Assembly: GCA_035464115.1 (NCBI GenBank)
Contig: DATHSN010000221.1
Span: 1 to 32,686, forward strand
Source: DATHSN01 sp035464115
GTDB lineage: Bacteria; Actinomycetota; Acidimicrobiia; Acidimicrobiales; SKKL01
DNA length: 32,686 nucleotides
Reading direction: 5' to 3'
Shown one piece after another: positions 27,512 through 32,686 of the stretch. The number at the start of each line of letters is the position of its first letter. The stretch's first letter is position 1. The notes beneath the pieces were generated by a model. That model searched no databases. It saw only the letters and a program-made list of their open reading frames with translations, and was not told the DNA's origin. The translations under genes were made by a program, and so were the position numbers.

Positions 27512-28171
27512 ATGAGCGACGCGTCACGCCACCGCACCCGCTTGGCCCCCGAGGTGCGCCGCGAGCAGATCATCGAGGCCGCCATCGCCGTGTTCGCGTC
27601 GCGCGATCCCTCGGAGGTCACCTTCGAGGAGATCGCCGACGCCGCGGGCGTGTCCCGGGCGCTCGTCTACAACTACTTCGGCGACCGTGGCGGCCTGCTC
27701 GGGGCCGTCTGCGAGCGCTCGTTCGACCAGCTCGACGAGGCGGTGTCGCCCGCGTTCGCCCCCGACCTCGCCCCGAGCGAGCAGGTGCGCGAGTTCGTCC
27801 ACCGCTACCTCGAGTTCGCGGCGTCGCACCCGGGCCCGTGGCACCTGATCGGCGCGGCGGCCACCAGCCCCCACGAGGCGGTCCAGGCCGTGCGGCGCGA
27901 GCGCTTCGACCTCATCGCCGCCCGGTGGGGCGGCAGCCGCCCGGCCCGGGTGATCACCGCCGCGGTCACCGGGATGCTCGACTCGGTGGTCACCGATCGC
28001 CGTGACGGCGGCCCGGGCGGGCTGAGCGACGAGGGCGTCGCCCAGCTGCTGAGCACGCTGCTGTGGTCGGGGCTCTCGTCGATCATCCCCGCCGGTGCGG
28101 CCGCACGGCGCACCGCCGCCGCGACGACGGCCGCGACGACGGCTGCGTCGACGACGACCGCGGCGGGGTGA
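27512..28171 (+). CDS. TetR-family transcriptional regulator
   Basis: A 219-residue DNA-binding regulator. The N-terminal helix-turn-helix region is typical: RREQIIEAAIAVFASRDPSEVTFEEIADAAGVSRALVYNYFGDRGGLLGAV (about 15-65). The rest is a helical ligand-binding domain with no motif that names the ligand. The last 20 residues are a low-complexity Ala/Thr tail encoded by short GC-rich repeats and are likely disordered. The ATG at 27512 has GGAGGG just before it. Being 28 bases downstream of the ATPase pair, it is probably in the same transcript and may control it. Confidence 0.93.
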   Translation: MSDASRHRTRLAPEVRREQIIEAAIAVFASRDPSEVTFEEIADAAGVSRALVYNYFGDRGGLLGAVCERSFDQLDEAVSPAFAPDLAPSEQVREFVHRYLEFAASHPGPWHLIGAAATSPHEAVQAVRRERFDLIAARWGGSRPARVITAAVTGMLDSVVTDRRDGGPGGLSDEGVAQLLSTLLWSGLSSIIPAGAAARRTAAATTAATTAASTTTAAG

Positions 28172-28206
28172 CGGCGCGCCCCCTGCGGCGTGCGACCATG
28201 GAGCCC

Positions 28207-28683
28207 ATGGCCTCCCCTCCCGAGATGACGATCGACACCGACACCGTGTACCGCGCCACCATCACCACGCCCAAGGGCGAGATCGTGATGGACCTCGACC
28301 CGGCGCTGGCACCGGTCACCGTGAACAACTTCGTGACCCTCGCCCGCCAGGGCTACTACGACGGGCTCACCTTCCACCGCGTGGTCCCCGGCTTCGTGAT
28401 CCAGGGCGGCTGCCCCGAGGGCACGGGCACCGGCGGCCCGGGCTACAAGTTCGCCGACGAGCCCGTGAAGGGCGACTACCACCTGGGTGCGGTGGCCATG
28501 GCCAACGCCGGTCGCAACACCAACGGCTCGCAGTTCTTCATCTGCATCGAGAACCTCAAGGGCCGCCTCGACAAGAACTACAACTACTTCGGCAAGGTCG
28601 TCGAGGGCATGGACGTCGCGCTCGACATCGCGGTGGGCGACACCATGGACACCGTCGCCATCACCGAGCACCCGAAGGGCTGA
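28207..28683 (+). CDS. Cyclophilin-type peptidyl-prolyl cis-trans isomerase
   Basis: A 158-residue cyclophilin that speeds proline isomerisation during protein folding. Core motifs are LTFHRVVPGFVIQGGCPEGTGTGGPGYKF, with the catalytic arginine in FHR, then NTNGSQFFI and YFGKVVEGMDV. There is no signal peptide, so it is cytoplasmic. Starts at 28198, 28207 and 28225 are all in frame. I chose 28207 because a GACCAT box lies 7 bases before it, echoing the leaderless spacing elsewhere. It ends 11 bases before the convergent crotonase gene. Confidence 0.94.
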   Translation: MASPPEMTIDTDTVYRATITTPKGEIVMDLDPALAPVTVNNFVTLARQGYYDGLTFHRVVPGFVIQGGCPEGTGTGGPGYKFADEPVKGDYHLGAVAMANAGRNTNGSQFFICIENLKGRLDKNYNYFGKVVEGMDVALDIAVGDTMDTVAITEHPKG

Positions 28684-28697
28684 CGCCCGACGCGTCA
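28681..28697. terminator. Short inverted repeat spanning both stop codons of a convergent pair
   Basis: TGACGC (28681-28686) and GCGTCA (28692-28697) are perfect 6-bp arms around 5 bases. The left arm starts with the cyclophilin TGA, and the right arm ends with the complement of the crotonase stop. It is short for a terminator. Confidence 0.35.
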
Positions 28698-29498
28698 GCG
28701 GTTCTCGAACCGGGGCGGTCGTCGCTCGAGGAAGGCGGCGACCGCCTCGCGCTGGTCCTCGCTGAACGTGGTGAGGATCTGGGTGCGGTTCTCGAGGTCG
28801 ATGCCGGCCTGCAGGCTGGAGACCTCGAGGTTCGACCACATCACCTCCTTGGTCATCCACACCCCGAACGGGCTGTTGGCCGCGATCAGCTCCGCCGTCG
28901 CCAGCGCCTCGTCGAGGAGCCGGTCGTCGGGCACCACCCGGGTGACGAGGCCGAGCCGATCGGCCTCGTCGCTCTCGACGATGCGCCCCGTCAACAACAG
29001 CTCGAAGGCGCGCGAGGCGCCGATGAGCCGGGGCAGGAGCCAGCTCACCCCGATGTCGCAGCCCGACAGCCCGATGCGCACGAACGCCACGTTGAAGCGC
29101 GCCGACGTGGCCGCGATCCGCACGTCGGACGCCAGCGCCAACGCCAGCCCGCCCCCGGCGGCGGCACCGTTGACGGCGGCGATCACCGGCTGGCGCAGCG
29201 ACCTCAGGTGCGGCACCAGGCTGGCGATGTGCTGCTGGGCCACCAGGCCCGCCTGCGGGCGGCCGAGGCCCTCGCTGCCCGGCGCCGGTCCGGTGCCCTT
29301 CAGATCGAGGCCCGCGCAGAAGCCCCGGCCGGCCCCGGTGAGGACCACCACGCGGCACTCGCCGTCGGCGGCGACGTCGTCGAGGGCGCGGTGCAGGTCG
29401 GCCACCAGCTCGTGGCTCATGGCGTTGAGGCGATCGGGCCGATCGAGGGTGATCAGGCGGATGCCGGGGCGGACGGTCTCGGAGCGCACGGTCGACAT
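28695..29498 (-). CDS. Enoyl-CoA hydratase/isomerase (crotonase) family protein, second copy
   Basis: A 267-residue crotonase-fold protein. Oxyanion-hole motifs are GRGFCAGLDLKGTG (about 57-70) and NGAAAGGGLALALASDVRI. Both catalytic glutamates of classical enoyl-CoA hydratase appear to be missing: A in GGGLALAL and F in NVAFVRIG stand at those sites. An aspartate appears in SGCDIGVSWLLPRLIG. It may act as an isomerase or another crotonase rather than a hydratase. It resembles the EchA12-type mycobacterial proteins, as far as I can judge by eye. ATG at 29498 is the likely start. It is divergent from an acyl-CoA synthetase gene across 129 bases, so both may serve one pathway. Confidence 0.92.
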   Translation of the reverse strand: MSTVRSETVRPGIRLITLDRPDRLNAMSHELVADLHRALDDVAADGECRVVVLTGAGRGFCAGLDLKGTGPAPGSEGLGRPQAGLVAQQHIASLVPHLRSLRQPVIAAVNGAAAGGGLALALASDVRIAATSARFNVAFVRIGLSGCDIGVSWLLPRLIGASRAFELLLTGRIVESDEADRLGLVTRVVPDDRLLDEALATAELIAANSPFGVWMTKEVMWSNLEVSSLQAGIDLENRTQILTTFSEDQREAVAAFLERRPPRFENR

Positions 29499-29627
29499 GG
29501 CGTGCAGCCTCGCGCGTCGAGGCGCCCGGTCCCGCCGGGGGCGCCGCCCCGGAGTTCCGGGCCCCGTGGTCGGTCGGTCCGCGCCGATCTTGCGCGGGTG
29601 ACGCCCGACCGGGAACCCTGTCGGCCC

Positions 29628-31274
29628 GTGGAGCTCAACCTCGCCACCGTGCACGAAGCCATCGCCGCGTCGGTCCCCGACCGCGAGTGCGTCGTGCACG
29701 GCGCGCGCCGGCTCACCTGGGGCGAGGTCACCGACCGGTCGCGTCGCCTCGCCGCCGTGCTCGTCGCCGCCGGCGCAGGCGTCCACGGTCCCCTCGACGC
29801 GGCGGCGCCGTGGGACTCGCCCCACGACCACGTCGCCCTGTACCTCCGCAACGGCGTCGAGTACCTCGAGTCGATGCTCGGGGCCATGAAGGCCCGGTGC
29901 GCGTCGGTGAACGTCAACTGGCGCTACGTGGCCGACGAGCTGCGCGGCCTGCTCGTCGACGCCCGCCCCGCGGCCATCGTCTACCACGGCTCGTTCGCCC
30001 CCACCCTCGCCGCGGTGCTCGACGACCTCCCCGTGCGCCCGCTGCTGCTGCGGGTCGACGACGGGGCCGGCGACGAGCTGCTCGCGGGGGCGGTCGACTA
30101 CGAGGCCGCGCTGGCGGCCGCCGACCCGCACCTCGACGACGAGCTGGTGGCCTCGTGGTCGGGTGACGACCTGCACCTGCTCTACACCGGGGGCACCACC
30201 GGCCGCCCGAAGGGGGTGTGCTGGCGGCAGGCCGACTTCCTCGTGGCCGCGCTGGGGGTGCGCCGCGCCGACGGCACCGAGTACGAGTCGATCGCCGAGA
30301 TCGTGGCCCGCGCCCGTCGCGGCGGGCTCCGGGCGCTCCCGACCCCCCCGTTCATGCACGGCGCCGCCAACTGGAACGCCATCAGCGCCTGGGTGGCCGG
30401 CGGCACGGTCGTCATCCAGGACCGAGTCGACCACCTCGATGCCGTCGACGTGCTCGACACCTGCCGGCGCGAGCGGGTCACGTCGCTGCTCATCGTCGGC
30501 GACGCCTTCGCCCGCCCGCTGATCGACGAGCTGCGCACCGGCGGCTGGGAGCTGCCCGACCTGCGCTTCATCGTCACCGGCGGTGCCGCCCTCGGGGTCG
30601 AGCGCAAGTCCGAGCTCACCGAGCTGTTGCCCGAGGTGACCATCGTCGACGTGCTGGGCTCGTCGGAGAGCGGGCGCCTCGGGGTGCGCCAGGGCTCACG
30701 GGCCCGGGGTGTCGACACCGGCCGCTTCGAGCCGTCGGAGACCACCGTCGTCTTGTCGAGCGACCTCGACCGGGTCCTCGAGCCCGGCGATCCCGAGATC
30801 GGCTGGATGGCCCAGCGGGGTCGGGTGCCGCGTGGCTACCTGGGCGACCCCGCCGGCACGGCGGCCACGTTCCCGGTGGTCGACGGGGTCCGCTACGTGG
30901 TGCCCGGCGATCGGGCCCGGCTGCTGGCCGACGGGTCGGTCGAGCTGCACGGGCGCGACTCGGTCACGATCAACACCGGCGGCGAGAAGGTCTACGCCGA
31001 AGAGGTCGAGGCGGCGCTGAAGTCCCATCCGGCGGTGGCCGACGCCGTCGTGGTGGGCCGCCCGTCGGAGCGGTGGGGCGAGGAGATCGTGGCGGTGGTC
31101 GAGCTGGTCCCCGGGGCCCGGGCCACGCTCGCGGAGCTGCGCGACACCTGTGCCGCGCACCTGGCCCGCTACAAGCTGCCCAAGGCGGTCGTCATCCGCG
31201 ACCGGGTGGAGCGCAGCCCTGCCGGCAAGGCCGACTACCGCTGGGCGCGGGCCCAGGCCACGGACGCCTCGTGA
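29628..31274 (+). CDS. Acyl-CoA synthetase (AMP-binding family), third copy
   Basis: A 548-residue adenylate-forming acyl-CoA ligase. The P-loop LYTGGTTGRPKGVCW is near residue 186, followed by PTPPFMHGAANWNA, DVLGSSESG, VPGDRARLLADGSVELHGRDSVTINTGGEKVYAEEVE, and the C-terminal SPAGKADYRW with the adenylation lysine. It differs clearly from the two other ligases in the window, so a separate substrate is likely. The start is GTG at 29628 with no Shine-Dalgarno sequence; an AACCCT box lies 8 bases upstream. Its TGA overlaps the GTG of the next gene (GTGA). Confidence 0.94.
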   Translation: MELNLATVHEAIAASVPDRECVVHGARRLTWGEVTDRSRRLAAVLVAAGAGVHGPLDAAAPWDSPHDHVALYLRNGVEYLESMLGAMKARCASVNVNWRYVADELRGLLVDARPAAIVYHGSFAPTLAAVLDDLPVRPLLLRVDDGAGDELLAGAVDYEAALAAADPHLDDELVASWSGDDLHLLYTGGTTGRPKGVCWRQADFLVAALGVRRADGTEYESIAEIVARARRGGLRALPTPPFMHGAANWNAISAWVAGGTVVIQDRVDHLDAVDVLDTCRRERVTSLLIVGDAFARPLIDELRTGGWELPDLRFIVTGGAALGVERKSELTELLPEVTIVDVLGSSESGRLGVRQGSRARGVDTGRFEPSETTVVLSSDLDRVLEPGDPEIGWMAQRGRVPRGYLGDPAGTAATFPVVDGVRYVVPGDRARLLADGSVELHGRDSVTINTGGEKVYAEEVEAALKSHPAVADAVVVGRPSERWGEEIVAVVELVPGARATLAELRDTCAAHLARYKLPKAVVIRDRVERSPAGKADYRWARAQATDAS

Positions 31275-32149
31275 CGACCCGGCGCGTGGCGGTCGCGCCC
31301 CTCGACCTGGCCCTCACCCTCGGCCCGCTGGCGGTCGGCCCTGCCGATCCCAGCCTGCGGCTCTCGGCCGACGAGGTGTGGTGGGCCTGCCGCTACGGCT
31401 CCGGTCCGGCCACGCTGCGCCTGGTCCGCACCCCCGACGGGGTCGACGCCGAGGCCTGGGGCGACGGCGCCGACGAGGCCCTCGCCCGGGTGGGCGGGCT
31501 GGTCGGGGCCGACGACGACCCCGGCGCGCTCCCCCGCGGCCACGCCCTGGTCGACGACCTGGCCGACCACCTCCCCGGCCTGCGCATCGGTCGCTCGGGC
31601 GCGCTCGTCGACGCCGTCGTGCGGGCGGTGGCGCGACGCGGCGTGTCGACCTTCGAGGCGGCGCGCACCATCGGCCAGCTCGTCGAGGCCCACGGCGAGC
31701 CGGCGCCCGGCCCGGGCGGGCTGCTCGTGGCCCCCGCCGCGGGGACGCTGGCCTCGCTCGACCACTGGTCGTTCCACCTCGCCGGCTTCGAGCACGAGCG
31801 CGCCGACGTGATCCGCCGGGTCGCCGCGCGCGCCGGCAGCCTCGAGCGGCTGGTCGACGGGCCCGCCGAGCTGGCCGCGGCGCGCCTGCTCGACATCCCC
31901 GGCGTCGGCCAGGCCAGCGCGGCGACGGCGGTCGCGGTCGCGCTCGGCGATCCCGACGCCGTGCCCCTCGGCGATCCCGAGCTGTCGCGAGCGGTCTGCT
32001 GGGCGCTGGCGCGCGACCCCGACGGCGACGACGAGCGCCTCCTCGAGCTGCTCGCGCCGTTCGCCGGCCAGCGGGGCCGGGTGCTCCGCCTCCTGGCCGC
32101 CGCCGGGCTGGCCCCGCCCCGGCGGGGCGCCACCACCCACCCGGGCTGA
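31271..32149 (+). CDS. HhH-GPD DNA glycosylase-like protein (AlkA-type)
   Basis: A 292-residue protein whose C-terminal half matches the helix-hairpin-helix/GPD base-excision glycosylases. LLDIPGVGQASAATAVAVALGDPDAVPLGD (about 206-235) contains the hairpin LDIPGVGQ and the catalytic aspartate D235. AlkA-type members remove alkylated bases. The N-terminal 110 residues resemble the AlkA beta domain only loosely (ALTLGPL, WWACRYG), and the usual C-terminal motif is weak (PFAGQRGRV). It is translationally coupled to the acyl-CoA synthetase by a GTGA overlap, an odd pairing of lipid and DNA functions. The fold is fairly sure, the exact activity less so. Confidence 0.8.
   Translation: MTTRRVAVAPLDLALTLGPLAVGPADPSLRLSADEVWWACRYGSGPATLRLVRTPDGVDAEAWGDGADEALARVGGLVGADDDPGALPRGHALVDDLADHLPGLRIGRSGALVDAVVRAVARRGVSTFEAARTIGQLVEAHGEPAPGPGGLLVAPAAGTLASLDHWSFHLAGFEHERADVIRRVAARAGSLERLVDGPAELAAARLLDIPGVGQASAATAVAVALGDPDAVPLGDPELSRAVCWALARDPDGDDERLLELLAPFAGQRGRVLRLLAAAGLAPPRRGATTHPG
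32111..32128 (+). terminator. Hairpin at the 3' end of the glycosylase-like gene
   Basis: GCCCCGCC (32111-32118) and GGCGGGGC (32121-32128) form a tight stem within the last codons of the gene. A second, weaker pair (CGGGCT 32142-32147 / AGCCCG 32163-32168) spans the stop codon. Either could aid termination before the convergent zinc-ribbon gene. Confidence 0.35.
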
Positions 32150-32172
32150 CCCCCGGCCAGAGCCCGCGCCGC

Positions 32173-32385
32173 TCAGTCCTTGGTGGCGATGGCGTTGGGC
32201 GTGACGTTCATCTTCGGCTCGTACTCGGCGACGTCGACGGCGCGGGCGTCGGAGCCGAGGTGGGCCCGCAGGTCGTCGCGGCACGCCGTGCACGGGCCGT
32301 AGAAGCGCTCCTCGGACTCGCGGCCGCACCGCGGGCACACGACCGCGAGCACCGAGTCGGGGACCTGCATGGGCGACGTCTGCAC
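32173..32385 (-). CDS. Small zinc-ribbon protein
   Basis: A 70-residue protein with two Cys pairs, CPRCG and CTAC, spaced by about a dozen residues, the layout of a zinc ribbon. The rest is polar and ends in MNVTPNAIATKD. Such small proteins can bind nucleic acid or protein, but the role is unknown. The start is taken as GTG at 32385; an in-frame ATG at 32370 is possible. It is convergent with the glycosylase-like gene (23-base gap) and divergent from the last gene, so it may share the repeat-rich region at 32424-32479. Confidence 0.75.
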   Translation of the reverse strand: MQTSPMQVPDSVLAVVCPRCGRESEERFYGPCTACRDDLRAHLGSDARAVDVAEYEPKMNVTPNAIATKD

Positions 32386-32423
32386 GGCGTCGATCCTGCC
32401 ACCTCGGCCGGGGGCGGGCGCGC

Positions 32424-32479
32424 ACCCTGTGGACGACGCCCACGATCCACAGGGTTACCCCTCTTCCTCCCCACAGGGT
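32424..32479. promoter_or_regulatory. Three copies of CCACAGGGT, two forming an inverted repeat
   Basis: ACCCTGTGGA (32424-32433) and TCCACAGGGT (32446-32455) are perfect 10-bp inverted arms 12 bases apart. A third CCACAGGGT lies at 32471-32479, 24 bases after the second and in the same orientation. They sit between two divergent genes, just upstream of a TACCGT box, and look like operator sites. The CCACA core also resembles DnaA boxes. Confidence 0.6.
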
Positions 32480-32487
32480 GGCCTTCG

Positions 32488-32493
32488 TACCGT
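32488..32493 (+). promoter_or_regulatory. Putative -10 box of the last gene (TACCGT)
   Basis: TACCGT lies 39 bases before the GTG at 32533 and 8 bases after the third CCACAGGGT copy. No clear -35 is seen. Confidence 0.45.
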
Positions 32494-32532
32494 GGAGCCC
32501 ACGGGTGAGCGACGCAGGTGAGGGAGGCAGCG

Positions 32533-32686
32533 GTGGCCAGCTACGAGGTGATCTTCCGGGACCGCAGCACCGAGCGGGTCGAGGGGGCCGACGCGTACCA
32601 GCAGGAGGGCCAGATGACGACGTTCTTCGCCACCTCGTCGGCCCGCCGGGTCGTCGACTCGTGGAGCACCCGCCTGGCCAGCTTCC
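32533..32686 (+). CDS. 5' end of an unidentified gene, cut by the window edge
   Basis: A GTG at 32533 with AGGGAGG 5 bases before it opens a frame that stays open to the window end. The first residues read MASYEVIFRDRSTERVEGAD, followed about 15 residues later by TTFFATSSARRVVDSWSTRL. It looks like a small soluble protein but I do not recognise it. An in-frame GTG at 32518 is an alternative start. The upstream CCACAGGGT cluster suggests tight control. Confidence 0.65.
   Translation, partial: MASYEVIFRDRSTERVEGADAYQQEGQMTTFFATSSARRVVDSWSTRLASF

Noticed and set aside
27512..28171. Ala/Thr tail of the TetR regulator as a frameshift or gene fusion
   Set aside because: The tail is short, follows a complete TetR domain in frame, and is encoded by simple repeats; it looks like a tolerated low-complexity extension.
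32424..32479. Replication origin with DnaA boxes
   Set aside because: Only three imperfect boxes, no AT-rich stretch, and no dnaA, dnaN, recF or gyr genes nearby; the extended AGGGT identity fits an operator better.

Overview
This window comes from a very GC-rich actinobacterial chromosome. Third codon positions are almost all G or C, GTG starts are common, and a DUF3151 gene of the kind found in mycobacteria and relatives is present. The many acyl-CoA synthetases, crotonases and an acyl-CoA dehydrogenase, together with many apparently leaderless genes, would fit the class Acidimicrobiia (Iamia/Ilumatobacter-like). That placement is inference, not proof. No rRNA, tRNA, CRISPR array, phage or insertion sequence was recognised. 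The gene content looks like ordinary chromosome.

Layout, left to right. (1) A cut-off minus-strand gene start (1-73), then typA (minus), divergent from a ClC-type chloride transporter with CBS domains. A small acidic protein follows on the minus strand. (2) A GH13 alpha-glucosidase-like enzyme is overlapped by a TauE/SafE (TSUP) exporter, which is overlapped by a small DUF1634-like membrane protein. (3) A run of minus-strand genes: RNase D, a MobA-rhodanese fusion, a flavin reductase-like protein, DUF3151, an alpha/beta hydrolase and pyruvate kinase. (4) A histidine phosphatase, then an acyl-CoA dehydrogenase and a SirB1-type protein (minus). (5) A tight operon of acyl-CoA synthetase, glycerophosphodiesterase and acyl-CoA synthetase, convergent with an FAD-linked oxidase. 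(6) A gamma-glutamyltransferase, a crotonase (minus) and a secreted MltB-like transglycosylase. (7) A 757-base gap ending in a promoter with a perfect CRP-type palindrome, followed by two oligopeptide-type ABC ATPases and a TetR regulator. (8) A cyclophilin, a second crotonase (minus), a third acyl-CoA synthetase coupled to a HhH-GPD DNA glycosylase-like gene, a zinc-ribbon protein (minus), and a gene start cut by the right edge.

How the genes work together. Three acyl-CoA ligases, two crotonases and one acyl-CoA dehydrogenase point to a lipid- or steroid-degrading lifestyle. The ligase-glycerophosphodiesterase operon could recycle glycerophosphodiesters and activate fatty acids. The two ABC ATPases lack permease and binding-protein genes here and must work with subunits encoded elsewhere.

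The most interesting signals are regulatory. At least seven genes have a TANNNT box 7-9 bases before the start codon, as expected for leaderless mRNAs. The ABC operon has a CRP-type site just after its predicted transcription start, followed by a hairpin and a coupled leader ORF. A 9-bp motif occurs three times before the last gene. Several convergent gene pairs are separated by compact inverted repeats that incorporate the stop codons. I see no clear case for a wholly new multi-gene system.
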